64,000 nucleotides of DNA from Pisaster brevispinus (GCA_023634235.1 JAMKCF010000018.1:8568768-8632767); one strand, 5' to 3'. Positions 11,906 to 23,780 are shown, numbered from the stretch's first letter. Program-made: numbers and translations. Notes: generated by a model from the letters alone, not told the origin.

Positions 11906-12995
11906 AGTAACAACGGCTCCCTTTGTGTTGTACTTACGTGGATCGTTTTGCTCCGTTGCCGTTGCAGGTGTCCCGAATATTCGACATGGCATCTGCTTTA
12001 TTCCCAGCTCCTTTGCTATTCAACTCTCCGTTGTCAGAGAAGGGCGCAACTCTCACAACCTAAAACGACCATGTACATGCATAAACCATATTGAATGTTT
12101 GATCATTTATAGATGTGTGTAACCAAAATGTAAGGTGTTCTGTTTCCATGGAAAATGGATGTTAATTCATTGCTGTTTGTATATTTAATTGCCCATTTCC
12201 TCAATGCGGTCAAATCGTTTTTCCGCGTTCGACTGAGTTAGATTGAGTTCGATTGAGATATCTAATTCTATAGTGTTCTTTCAATTTTCAAAAAAACTTC
12301 ACGATATATTGTCACATCGGCTGTATTTACCCGACGATATTTCGCTAGTCAAAATGTTTGATATCGTCTAGGCTTATGTGTTACGACAATGGCCCTTATT
12401 CGAAAATGTTTGTTGGACATCCTGTAATCAAACAATTTTAAGACCCCACACCGTAAGGGCCTGGCGTTTCTAGCTCGCATTAACTCTTATATAGTAATCC
12501 GTTTCTTAGATGCGCTTGACCAATGTTTTAAAGCTTCTTACGGGCCATGACCTGAGCACAAAATTATGATACCGACATGAGCGTTGATGGGTGGGGGACG
12601 GTGGGACATGTCTCACACCCGCTTTTTAGACGGGAGGGGGCATATAAGATGCCCCAACTTTTTGATTGACTGTTAGAAATATGCAACAAAATAAATATAA
12701 ATATGCCTTCATTTCGATTTATTATTAAACTGGTTTAAAAATTGTTGATATCGACTTTAACTTCCAGCTAATTAAAAATTGAAGTTATAGTATGCCCGAA
12801 GAACAGTAACACGTACCAATAGAGCTATAATTATAAACCCCGGCTGTGGACAATCAGTTGGGGCCTACCGAGGATTTACGCGCTGCTGAAAACATCCAGA
12901 ACTCTTACGTGACAACTTTACTCTTAAACGAAATCGTCGTTATGCGGGATCAAAACGGATTGTGGTTATGGAACGCCAAAGAGGCAACCAATCCG
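11906..12995. other. Intergenic, nothing recognised
   Basis: No supported gene or repeat. Short frames overlap on both strands at 11.8-12.1 kb. Confidence 0.4.
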
Positions 12996-13160
12996 ATCAA
13001 CACATCGATCGGTCTTTTGCATCGATCGATCGGTCATCTCCATCGACCGATCGGTCCTTTCCATCAATCGATCGATGAAAACAGAGTGATTGGAAAAGAG
13101 CGATTGAAAAAGACCGATTACGAAAGACAGATTGAAAAAGACCAAATGAAAAAGAGCGGT
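12996..13160. repeat. Short tandem repeats: 21-bp GATCGATCGGT units, then GATTGAAAAAGA
   Basis: About four 21-bp units carry CATCGATCGATCGGT-type cores (13000-13075). They give a seven-residue peptide periodicity (HRSIGHL/HRPIGPF) in one frame. They are followed by degenerate 12-bp GATTGAAAAAGA units to about 13155. Each 21-bp unit holds the palindrome CGATCG. No gene is supported. Confidence 0.55.
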
Positions 13161-14335
13161 TTAAGCGGTTAAAGTCCGCCGCTGTGTACGTAGACCGCCG
13201 TGTAGACCCGCGCGTGTAGACCGACAGCAGTTCTTTTCCTCCCCGAAGGACACGGTTCAGCCAATCGTACGTAAGATGCTTATTCATAATTAAGATGTTT
13301 TATTCGCCACAGTTGTACACGAAGCAGCATTTCAAATTTGTCAAGTGGTCAACCACTGTTAATAAAAACCGTACATCTGAAGGTAGTCCCACTGATCAGT
13401 TTTGATAAAGAACGCTGCTCATATTGGGGAAAAGTACCAGTTCTATCGAATGCAACTAATCTGTCTAAAACATAGCTGCATTTTAAAGAAAGTTAGACAC
13501 AACTTGTATTTCGGTGTCATTGATCTGTCATTTCAATTCAATAGCTCCAGTTTGGACACTTTTTTTCCATAAGTGAATACTGTTTTCTAATAGATAGAAT
13601 CTGGGTTTTACGTAAGGGAAAACCGAGACCCAAATCCAATTTACAATAGTGCGTTAGTGCCGCTCGTCGCACAGCGATGCGGGGGGGGGGGGGCAGTTTG
13701 AACTGTTTGGAAAATGAAGGCCAAATTTAAGCAATTTGGTAAATTTTTGCGTTTATTTTAAATTTTGGCGGAATTTGTGTTTATTTATTTATTTATTTTA
13801 AGGGCCCGACAGTACGATAAAAAGTGTTCATGTGTTCCACAATCAGTTGTGCACAAAGATATGATGGCCATGAACGGGACATCGAACATTTTCTCTGGGG
13901 AAGCAGGTGTACTGCAGCTGTGTCAGCAAAACCACCAAGTAGTGCATAAATCTCTCTCTCTCAAAAAAAGCTTACACCATGCTCGAAGATCAGTCCATTC
14001 CATTACATTTCACATTAGTTCAAAGGATCAATTAAGAAAATAATATTCCCAATTTCTTTCAGCCACCATAGCTTTTCATCATGTAGGGCCCTTCTTTATT
14101 GAAATATGTATAATTACCCAAACGCAAAAAAGAAGAAGAAGAAAACAAGTAATTGGATTGACAATTCATATTAAATAAATATTTTTACTAGGACAGTTGT
14201 GAATGTTGTTAACAGTTGCAAGCCTGAAAGAGGTCAATGCCACTGTTTGTTTTCATAAATAAAAAGCAGTCAGTCCTACTGCAGCTGAAGTACACTTGCC
14301 GACTCCCTTGAATTATCTGTGCACCCTTCCCCGGA
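13161..14335. other. Intergenic, no gene seen
   Basis: Contains a 12-base G run at 13681-13692 and AT-rich DNA. Nothing else is supported. Confidence 0.4.
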
Positions 14336-14900
14336 GTATGGGGCGCCGTTTATGACTTTATTACGAAACTCTTGTATACAGAAAGAAACCAATATATATA
14401 GAACGAAACCAATAGAACGAAACCAATATATATATAGACCAAAACAATTATAAAAATATATATAGGCCGGATCAAATATATAGAACAAAACAGTATTATA
14501 TAGATCAAAGCAAAAATATATTGAACTAAACCATTATAGAACGAAACAAAAAATAAATAGAACAAAACAAGTATATATATAACGAAGCGCCTCCCGCGAC
14601 GATTAGGGGCCAGTCAGTTAGACTTGAAATCAAGTCGTTAGATCATAGAGTTGTAGTGTACACTCACTGGTAATCGTCGAATTATCGATCGCTGTAAGGT
14701 TGGCGATTCGAACACTTGGACTCCTTTACCCAATATTTTGTAATTATCACACAGCCTCAAAGAAATGTCCTAATTTTGGAGGAACAAACTGCAAAGTCAT
14801 TAAATTCAGGTTAGTGGACACCATTCAATTCCAAGTGAAGCTGACAAAAAAGATTTAAAAACGGCAGCTTCACTTGCTGAGTTGCAGGGAGCTATGGAAG
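14336..14900 (+). mobile_element. tRNA-Ser-like SINE with internal GAACGAAACC(AT)n array
   Basis: Starting from CGTTTATGACTTTATTACG, a run of AACGAAACCAATATATATA-like units (14385-14585) is followed by a tRNA-Ser-like head. The head has an anticodon stem-loop GACTTGAAATCAAGTC (TGA anticodon in the loop) and a B-box-like GATTCGAAC at 14705-14713. After it come ATTATCACACAGCC and CAAGTGAAGCTG. The same blocks recur inverted at 41540-42160, which defines a mobile family about 0.6 kb long. Confidence 0.6.
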
Positions 14901-15167
14901 CAGCCAGTTTATTTTTTCAGTAGTCCCCACGGCATGCAGAAGACGTTAAGAACACAACTGCGGTGTGAAGGAATCCACCTTTCAAAACATTGTGTAACCC
15001 GTAAAAAATAATTCTAAATAAAACTTAATGCTGGGGGAACCTCATTTTAGCAAGCAAAACTCAATTAATCTAAGGATAGGGTCGAATAGAGTCGCATGGC
15101 GCAAGAAAACGCAAGAAGTGGGAAAGTGACCCAGGCTTTTTTCTATTTACTTTTTCTACATGTACAA

Positions 15168-16205
15168 GTTTTTTTAAGGTTTTGAAATTACCCTTTTTCC
15201 CACAGGTTTTCTTAACTATCCCTCTTTACAGGTTTCTAAATAACCCGTTTTTCCACAGGTTTCTTAACTTGTTTTCTCTACAGGTCTTTAAGTAACCCGT
15301 TCTTTTTTCCACAGGTTTCATAACTTTTCCTCTTTTCAGGTTTTGAAATTACCATTTTTCCCACAGGTTTTGTAACTTTTTCTCTTTTCAGGTTTTGAAA
15401 TAACCCGTTTTTCCACAGTTTTCTTAACTTTTTCTCTCTACAGGTTTCTAAATAACCCGTTCTTTTTTCCACAGGTTTTGTAACTTTTTCTCTTTTCAGG
15501 TTTTGAAATAACCCGTTTTTCCACAGGTTTCTTTAATTGTTCTCTCTACAGGTCTTTAAGTAACCCGTTCTTTTTCCACAGGTTTTGAAACTTTTTCTCT
15601 TTTCAGGTTTTGAAATAACCCGTTTTTCCACAGGCTTTCTTAACTATCCCTCTTTACAGGTTTCTAAATAACCCGTTTTTCCACAGGTTTCTTAACTTGT
15701 TCTCTCTACAGGTCTCTGAATAACCCGTTCTTTTTTCCACAGGTTTTGTAACTTTTTCTCTTTTCAGGTTTCTAAATAACCCGTTTTTCCACAGGTTTCT
15801 TAAAATGTTCTCTCCACAGGTCTTTAAGTAACCCGTTCCTTTTTTCCACAGGTTTTGTATCTTTTCCTCTTTTCAGGTTTATAAATAACCCGTTTTTCCA
15901 CAGGTTTCTTAACTTGTTCTCTCTACAGGTCTTTAAATAACCCGTCCTTTTTTCCCACAGGTTTCATAACTGTTTCTCTTTTCAGGTTTTGAAATTACCC
16001 TTTTCCCCACAGGTTTTCTTAACTATCCCTCTTTACAGGTTTCTAAATAACCCGTTTTTCCACAGGTCTCCTAACTTGTTCTCTCTACAGGTCTCTTATT
16101 AACCCGTTCTTTTTCCACAGGTTTCATAACTTTTTCTCTTTACAGGTTTTCAAATAACCCCTTTTCCCCCACAGGTTTATTTATTTGTCCCTTTTTGTTA
16201 CCCAT
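15168..16205 (+). repeat. 5' tandem array of ~55-bp TTTTCCACAGGTTT units
   Basis: Roughly 18 units of about 55 bp. Each holds two pyrimidine tracts ending in CAGGT: TAACCCGTTTTTCCACAGGT and TTCTCTCTACAGGT. Copies differ by small substitutions. The array abuts the Penelope-like coding frame and a shortened relative occurs near the 3' end, so it belongs to the retroelement. Every half-unit looks like a splice acceptor (polypyrimidine tract plus CAG|G). Confidence 0.75.
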
Positions 16206-16271
16206 ACTTTCCACAGGAATTTTTTATTACAACTTCTCTCTCCATATTCCTAGCTTTCTATGACATAACTC

Positions 16272-17060
16272 ATGGCACTCCCTACTGACACAAAGTCCAT
16301 TTTCCGTAAGCTACGTAAGCTTAAAGAAAAGAACATTCGTTACTCGTCACATCTTGACAACTACCGCTTTTATCGTTTGTCTCGTATTCTGCCTAAAGGA
16401 CTACAGATCAAGTGTGCCCCTTCCTTTGGGGACCTTGATCTCTCCTTTCTTAAGAAATGGAATAAGACACTCACTAACACGTCTTTCCAATTGCTTACAC
16501 TGCTAGAAAGTCAATGTCAACAATACATTGATAACCAGTTACTTGAGATAACAGACACTGAATCTCAACTCAAAGAGTCATGCTCTAATCAAGAGTTTGA
16601 ACATTTACAAGATATCATTCTGTCTAACGTCAATCACCTACGGTCCACCCTATTGGACAAACAGAACAAGAAACGCATGAATGTCCAAGCTAACCATAAG
16701 AAATACATTCATAGGCGTTTCCACAGTAAGAGGCCAACTATTGTTCCTGATACTGACAGGTCACTAGTTGCACCACGTACAGTAGTTAACCTATCTGACA
16801 AAGTTCTAACCGACCCACAGGTTAAACTCCTCTCAAGGGGTCTTAAATTTTGCCCCACACCCAGAGAACCGGACCAATTGTCTTTTCAATAAGACATGGC
16901 CCAATTCAACCGTAGGTTACGCCTACGTGAATATTTTCATGTAGAGCCCTCCACAGATGACGAGTCATCTGTGGACGTCCAACCCACCCGCAACCGCTTC
17001 AGGGAGAAAAGTCGTTGGGTACCCCCTAAGAACCGAGATGTGGCTCTTGATACCTACATC
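16272..17060 (+). pseudogene. Penelope-like element, N-terminal part of the RT protein
   Basis: The frame opens at ATG 16272 and encodes a basic helical region, then the conserved block NLSDKVLT...LLSRGLKFCPTP and RRLRLREYF, typical of the region just before the RT domain. A TAA at 16890-16892 interrupts this conserved block; the same frame continues from 16893 without a shift, so the stop is a point lesion and not a gene boundary. The frame is cut at 17060 by the palindromic insertion in the codons for DTYI and is taken up again at 30475. Confidence 0.75.
17055..17060. repeat. Target-site duplication, left copy (TACATC)
   Basis: TACATC immediately precedes the first base of the palindromic element and is repeated directly after its last base (30469-30474). 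A 6-bp duplication marks insertion as one unit. Confidence 0.85.
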
Positions 17061-17084
17061 AGTAGTAAGGGAGGGGCGTTTCGT

Positions 17085-17225
17085 ACCCCAAAACCTCCCA
17101 AATCCCTCCCAAATCCCTCTTCCCTCCCTGCCCCCTCCCATTTGATCCTCCCTCCAAGACCCTCTGCCTCCCTCTCCATCCTCCCTTCATGCCACTCCCT
17201 CTTTTCCCTCCCTTCCAAGATCCTC
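17085..17225 (-). repeat. C-rich/G-rich terminal tract of the palindromic element (left)
   Basis: The plus strand is a run of CCCTCCC-type blocks, so the minus strand is GGGAGGG-rich for about 140 bp just inside the element end. Such spacing could fold as G-quadruplexes. The mirror tract is at 30304-30444. Confidence 0.6.
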
Positions 17226-20200
17226 TTGTGTAGTGTGGTTATAGCGCGCAGTATAATAGGTGTTTTCGGTTGAGTGATCACAAACGTACAAGTGTGTACA
17301 GGACAGCGTAGGCTGAATGGAAACGAGGAACAAAAGGGTCTGATGCCGTTATTGCTGAGGATCCTTTTTGGAAGGAACGTAAGGTGACCTCCCCTGTATA
17401 TAGTTACCATGAAGTGAGGGAAAGTCACGACAACGCAACGGATCAAGATGTACAAATAAATGCAAGGAACAGTCAAAAAGACAACTGTAAGATTAGGATC
17501 CCTGCGTGTGATTTACCTTCCAAAAACAGGAGTCAACAAGATCAATCTGCAGATAAAGTGACGTCACAGACAAGTCTTGACGAGTCTTGACGTAAACAAA
17601 GATATATGGTAACAACGTAAAGAGGAAAATAAGTAGTTAAGGTAGACTTCCTGGTACACTTTGACCTTTCCCTCAGAGAACAATGAAAGGTCAAACTGTA
17701 CCAGAAATAGGGTGAAAATAGGGAACACTTTGACCTTCCTTGAGAGAGGTCAAAATGTACCAGAAATAGGAGAGGAATATGAAATTACATGCTGTGGTGC
17801 AATGCCTGTGTGTACGTTGGTAGCGGTGCTGGCAGGGATAATCCCCGAACAAAAGGGGCATGTGGGACGGGTTAGGGAGAGGGAGTTAATCTTATTGATC
17901 TATAAAGAGGGGGCAGTGTGTTGGTAGGACCGGTGAGTGCTGGTATAGTGGTAGGGAATATCCTCTGACAAAGAGGGCGTGTGAGAATGACGTTGCAGTT
18001 TTACTGACTAGTTGAAGGAAATAAATCCTATTGATCCGTTATAGATGACGTTGCAGTATTATTAGTTAGGGTTATACATTGTATAAATTCCACCCGCATA
18101 GCCCTTTGATTTACAAATATTATCGTTAAATTATCATAACATCATAACTTTGGTCAGTTGTACGGTCATCATGTCTGCAGGAAAACATTATCGTTCGATA
18201 GCATCTTCGAGGGTTGAGCCAACGTGTAGCGGGTTGCGTTATACGCATCAAGAAAACCAGAAAGAGGACAGTCTTCCACGATAAGTTCATTTATTGACAC
18301 GATTAACCGAAAAACAGTTGGGGAGTTAACGTTTAATCTGTTAAAAGAATACGACGACCCAGAAGTCTGTCAAAAGTCATGGAAAAGGCTTGTTTTAGCA
18401 CTTGGTTCTTCAAATGCTGACATATACACACATCAAATAAACCATATGTATAATCCTTGGTCTATATGCTTTAACGCTTTAGTGCATCGGAGCTTCGTAA
18501 ACGTCTCAGTATACAGGACTAAGTTTATTTTCCGTACATCGGGGGTACCCAATCCACTGGCTAGGCAATGCAATAGGAGTGCAACGCAGATCATAAACAT
18601 GAGGGTGCGTTAGGGGTTTTGTTCGATACACGTCCAACATGACGTTAGTTATTGGTTAATTTTACTGTGAATATTGAGTACTTACTCATTCGATGGACAT
18701 TTGGCGCTGTATGTAAGTCAGAGCGTTTTACGCATGGTCCATGGTAATATTAACTGTTCTCCCAAAACATATTGAAGAAGGTAAATCATCATAATTTGTC
18801 CAACAAATTGGAAGCTCTTTAGGCTACATGTATGTCTACACACATAGGCATACAGTTACCTTGACAAAAAAGTAATACAACCCAATGAACACAATTTGTT
18901 TGTCCTTAAAACATCATTGTAGCGTGCACATAACAAGGAGGCAGGTTCAATACCCTAGGTTTAATGAACTATCGATCGATGCCTCCCCTTTCCGTGAGAG
19001 TTTTGACTAAAGAGTATGAGTGACCCCTTACAAATCACTCAGATAACACATTTGCAAGTGTTTTTTTTTTGTATTTCTAAAAGTTGATGTACATCATGCA
19101 CAATACACGTTAATAAAGAATAAAAAACGATCCCTCCTAGAAATATGTGTTTTTACACGGCAAGGGTTTATTCAATTCGATTCTTTTGAATCGAATATTT
19201 AGACGAAGTGAAATCTTTAAGGTTTCATTCCAAGTTTGTTAAGATAAAAACACTCATCACACACTAACATCGTAGTATACCATTCATTACATCAAACTGC
19301 TTTATTACGACATACCAATGGAAAAACAAGAACATCCCCGCGTTCATTATATAAACACGAACTTAACCCGTGCAAACTTTTAACAATTTAGATTGTTTGT
19401 TTTCCACAAGTTATCGCAAATAGTCTTAACTGTGTACTAAGTCCATCTCAAGACTCGTCTAGTTTGTACATCATTACGATTAACATGAACATAAACTCAC
19501 CGAAATCAGATGACATGCATGACAATCACACGCTTTTGTATTTAATGTTTATTGACGGTATCATAGTATGCTCCTTTATCTCTTTTAAGCCTCTTTCTCG
19601 ATACTTCTTGTCTTCTTAACCAAGTTGTAACAATATGCTTGTTTTCGAAATGAAAATACATTCGAGCATTGAACCATGATTTATACACGCACACAAACTA
19701 TTTAGTTTTCACAAACCTTTACCAGCAACGTGGGACCTTAAAACAAATTAACCATTGCGTCATCATCAAGAGCCCCCTTTTGTCCTTTAAACAAGAAAGA
19801 TACTATGTTGTACACAAACAAGACAAGAGTTTCCAATGTTGGATTGAACCGGCTGTTAAAGTTTATACGAAAACGACTTGTTTTCACTAAATGCAATAGG
19901 CCCCCTTCTTTCTCAGACAAAATTGACTCCGCCTTCGTATTGAGAGACCAAGTCTGGCCGAGTTAATTAATTTAAACGCTGTTTTACACAAAAACCAGAT
20001 ACATAATTGAGTTGGATCTCTGTTTGATGAATGTTGAGACTTCTATGTTTGTGCGTATTAAAGTTTGAGAACAATTTGGTAATAGGTGTCCGGGGTAATA
20101 TTCAAACAGGTTCTTTGGGCACCACATACAATCACGTTAAACGGCACGTCAATAGAACAACAACAAATAAATACAAAGTCAGATCTTGCAAACAATTGTT

Positions 20201-21780
20201 TTAAGTAATAAAACAACCCAAAAGTACAATTAATGAATATCAAAACACATAAATAACAATTTACAAACAAACATATTGATATTAGGGAGCCACAGAGTGA
20301 TTGTGCGTTCACTCTAACTGCCCCCCTTGTCACCACCTTCCTTGTTCATCCCTTGCCTTTTCTGTGCGCTTTAATCTCTTTTCACTTGACTGCTTCTGTC
20401 ACACCACACCTGACTATGTGTGTGTTGTATTGTCATTAGGCCTTCGAGCTAAGGTCAAAACGTCTGGACACTAACTATTTTTTACAAAAATTAAATGATA
20501 AAACGAGAAATTGGAGAGTAAAGGGGAGAAAATGAACAAACACAGCAATTCAATAATGATCAGTGACGTAATGAAGAATCACAATTATTGTCCCGCGCCG
20601 TAGTTTCTGTATAAATGGGACTACATCGTTGCAATACCAAGTGCAGACACTTGGAAACCTCTCAAAAACATAGTCGTTAAAAAAAAAAAAAAAAAAAAAA
20701 AAAAACCATTTAAAAAACACTTTAAAAAGTAAAAAATACAAATTTAAACATAAAATAAACGACTGACAACCTAACTTTTAACATTATGTGAACGATATAC
20801 AAGAACAAAGAAAACGAGCGAAATAGGAAATTACAAAATGTAATAGACTACTACTAGTATTAGTAAGGAAAGCACGCTTTAAAGGAAACTTAATGAACAT
20901 TAATCCTGGTTTATTTCTAAGCTGTGAACTGCTGCACCGTGCATGTCAATAAATAAAAAAACTTAACACTTTAAAACTAAACGTAAACATTTTAAACTAA
21001 AATTCTAAAAAGTTAACAATAAAAAAAATAAATAAATAAATAAATAAATAAAATAAATAAGTAAAATAAATAAAAACCACAAAAAAACCCAAAAACATAA
21101 ACAATTGAAAGCAATAAAAATTACTAATCCACAAGTAAGATGAGGGTTACTCACTAACCTTAAAACCGAAACTGATGTCCTTGCTCTATGGTTTAACTAA
21201 TACAAAACACAATTAAGGAAATGACAACCAACACAAAAACAACATATAAACATAAATGAGTAGGGGCCTACATAAGATCACGTTTGCAACTTACACATAC
21301 TTTACATTAAAGTTATAATAGTAGACAAGCTTGCGTGTTAAAATTTGAAAAGTAACTCTTTAAAAATGTAAAAATACATAATAATGAAGAAAAAAAATAA
21401 TAAAAAAATAACGAAATCAATCAATCAATCAATCGATCAATAAATTTTGTATAAATAAATCAATAATCAACTAAATAAATAAATATAAAAATAGATGGGA
21501 AAATGAGTTCTTCGATCAAAACAAACGAATAATAGTAAAAGTTTTTACGTGTGATGGTGTAATGTTATCAACTTTGTTATTGATTGTATATGACGTAATA
21601 CAACAAACCTAGCATATTTTTTTTAATATTGCGTCACACCTCTGCTTTCGGTGTATTTTTTCATATCCAAACAACAGAAAATGCTGTTGTATAGATCCAG
21701 AGTTTGTATGTGTTTAATATTTGTAGCTAATGTGTGTAAACTTAAAATTGATTGTGTGGTAATTTTTTTTTTATTTACAG

Positions 21781-21894
21781 GTAATTTTACGATTTTTTTG
21801 TTCCTGTGACGAATGTCATGAACTATTTTCGAGACGTAAAAATCGTAACCACCATCTAGCCCACAATACTGATATCAAACAACAACAGTGGTGA
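21781..21894 (+). CDS. C2H2 zinc-finger exon remnant, left arm
   Basis: After a good 3' splice site (TTTATTTACAG at 21770-21780) the frame reads FFCSCDECHELFSRR...HHLAH and stops at TGA 21892-21894. The C-x2-C, central F and paired histidines match a single C2H2 finger. The mirror copy is at 25636-25749. It sits about 180 bp upstream of the domain at 22064, so the two may be parts of one decayed gene. No start codon is evident. Confidence 0.4.
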   Translation, partial: VILRFFCSCDECHELFSRRKNRNHHLAHNTDIKQQQW

Positions 21895-22063
21895 ATGCGG
21901 GAAATTGTTTGCTCAAATCGACATTAAGCCTATGCAGACATATGCAAAGTCAGCATGTGCCTCAATTTGGCCACGGGACTCCAAACTTACACCAAAGAAC
22001 CAAAATATCTTCGGTGGTGATGTTAGAAACCTATATTACGTCACGAAGGTGAATAAAGTTTAA

Positions 22064-22363
22064 GTGCAGAAATTCAACACGAAAGGAACTGACTACACGG
22101 TGAAAGTCAAAGATAACTTGGATATTCACGATCCGTCAGACATCTTGGAAACTTTACACATTGTGTTTGAGAGTCTTTTAGACACACTGACCACTGACCC
22201 TATGCCTAAAGATCCCGTCCGCACTCCGCATAGTGTAATACTAAACTGTTCAGAGTTAAATTACTCCATACAATACATTCTTTGTCAAGGATCATTTGAC
22301 AGATGGGCGTTTTTTTTTTTTTTTTTAGCCAAGTGCAACAACCCTATTACCGATTCTCAATAA
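22064..22363 (+). pseudogene. Decayed domain of a Polinton/PolB-associated type (tentative), left arm
   Basis: From 22070 the frame reads FNTKGTDYTVKVKDNLDIHD, then a helix DILETLHIVFESLLDTL, then KDPVRTPHSVILNCSEL. From memory, this pattern (lh.vFe.ll..l..D.VR..l....L..pI) resembles a short domain found near zinc fingers and type-B DNA polymerases in large invertebrate DNA transposons; this needs a profile search. The nominal start is GTG, so the true start is unknown. A T tract at 22310-22327 shifts the frame; in the mirror copy (25110-25466) the frame continues past it. Confidence 0.4.
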
Positions 22364-23272
22364 ATGACAGTTTGGAAATCAATTTGACCCGCACATTGCT
22401 TTGCCTATGGGGTAAATAATCGTCTGAAACGTTACATTTTGGGAGGTTTTTGAAAGAATGCACAATTCAAATTAAAACAAAGATGACTTATGTTGCTCCC
22501 GTGCTATCGTTACTGCCAAAGCGAATGTTGATCAACACAAACGCTGGGACTAGATAAGACAAGATTATCTACTCCAAAAGGTTCTAGCCTAAAAATTACA
22601 CCAACAAGCGAAAATACCAATAAAATAGTGTGGAATTGACGAACTTAGGGAGTTTTAATATGTTTTACCTGGTTAACAACTTCTTACGGCATCAACAGAT
22701 CATTTAATTCCATCATATTTCGTAGTCCAGCGGCTGAACATTAAACTTGTCTGACAGGTACTTTTACCATGGACATTATGACGTCACAAGTATGCCCACC
22801 TTCTTTGACAGGGGGTTGCAATTATCATTCGCTCGTGCATTTGTTTTAAATCATCTGTAGCGTGTACTAAATAATATTGTTAAAATAAAATGTATTCATG
22901 TAAGTTCAGCAGCTGAACATTGTGGATTCTGAAGCTGTTAAAAAAAAGATTTGGATAAACTGTTTATTAATACTTGTACACAAATAAAATACACACTAAC
23001 GCTCAGAGAGTTAAATTTGAACTATTTCAACTAAAATAAAATACAAAAAACCAGTGGGGCCTAATTCCAAATGTCTTTTCATTTCAAAGTTCTTTACATA
23101 AACTATATAAGCCCCTGAAACAACTACATGGCATAATGAAGTCATAATTTGTAATACTATTGAGTAATTGGTAGACACAAAATCAGGATCCTAATTTGCA
23201 AAAAGTTGTGAAAATTTATTCCAATCGCCCGCTGGAAACTCCCCCTTCATTTTTACGAAAAAATCTTGTCAG

Positions 23273-23345
23273 GATCCTAATTTGCATTAGGATCCTAATT
23301 TGCATATAGTATCAGTATTTAACGCCGAGTATTTTTGGTAAGCGT
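23273..23345 (+). promoter_or_regulatory. Histone H2B promoter with two octamers, left arm
   Basis: Two ATTTGCAT octamers (about 23280-23287 and 23298-23305) lie 76-101 bp upstream of the H2B ATG. The octamer is the hallmark of metazoan H2B promoters. They are embedded in direct repeats of AGGATCCTAATTTGCA; a further repeat is near 23188-23204. A TATTTAA string (about 23317) could serve as a TATA element. The same block is mirrored at 24183-24255. Confidence 0.65.
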
Positions 23346-23380
23346 CATTCTGCAAATTTTGCGAACAACCGAATACAATC

Positions 23381-23734
23381 ATGCCACCAAAGCCAAGTGG
23401 AAAGGGACAGAAGAAGGCCGATAAGGCTAAGGAAGCACCGCACGGCGGCAACAAGAAAAGGCGTAGAAAGAGAAAGGATCTACATCTACAGGATGATGAA
23501 ACCACCCTGACACAGGCATCTCCAGCCGTGCCATAAGCATCATGAACAGCTTCGTCAAGAACATTTTCGAGCGTTTTGCTGCTGAGGCTTCCCGCCTGGC
23601 CCAACAAGAACCCCCCCCCCCCCATAACCAGCCGTGAAGTCCAGACCGCTGTCTGTCTCCTGCCCGGTGAGCTGGCCAAGCACGTTGTCAGCGAGGGAAC
23701 CAATGCTGTTACCAACTACACCACCTCCAAATAG
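23381..23734 (+). pseudogene. Histone H2B pseudogene at the palindrome hub
   Basis: The ATG at 23381 starts MPPKPSGKGQKKADKAKE and KKRRRKRK, the H2B tail. After frame changes the histone fold follows: [57 protein letters not shown] and TNYTTSK with stop TAG at 23732. Lesions seen: a deletion removing the ESYG codons, a ~5-base deletion before HPDTG, a poly-C expansion (23609-23622) in the loop before ITSRE, and loss of one Leu codon before PGEL. Intact H2B is about 122-125 residues. A promoter and 3' stem-loop flank it, so a whole gene was captured, not a processed mRNA. Function in chromatin is lost. Confidence 0.9.
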
Positions 23735-23764
23735 ACGGTGTATTTGTACGCGTCAAAACCAACC

Positions 23765-23780
23765 GGCTCTTTTCAGAGCC
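23765..23780 (+). terminator. Canonical histone mRNA 3' stem-loop
   Basis: GGCTCTTTTCAGAGCC is the textbook replication-dependent histone 3' processing hairpin (6-bp stem, TTTC loop), followed by CCCACC. It lies 31 bp after the H2B stop. A purine-rich GCAAAGGA near 23789 fits the histone downstream element. It proves that a cell-cycle histone gene was the source. Confidence 0.9.

Larger units (their letters stand above)
17061..23440 (+). repeat. Left arm of the giant palindrome
   Basis: About 6.38 kb that reappears in reverse complement at 24088-30468. Mirror pairs include the identical 88-codon frames at 17661-17927 and 29601-29867 and the 73-codon frames at 19669-19890 and 27635-27856. I recognise none of these as genes. 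Between 17.3 and 21.8 kb the arm is AT-rich with AATA runs (21020-21065) and an A tract at 20680-20705. Confidence 0.85.

Noticed and set aside
12846..13172. A 108-codon gene with a heptad repeat
   Set aside because: The heptads reflect 21-bp DNA repeats, and the opposite strand is equally open.
15168..16205. CRISPR-like array
   Set aside because: Units are contiguous, degenerate and pyrimidine-rich with no unique spacers, in an animal genome.
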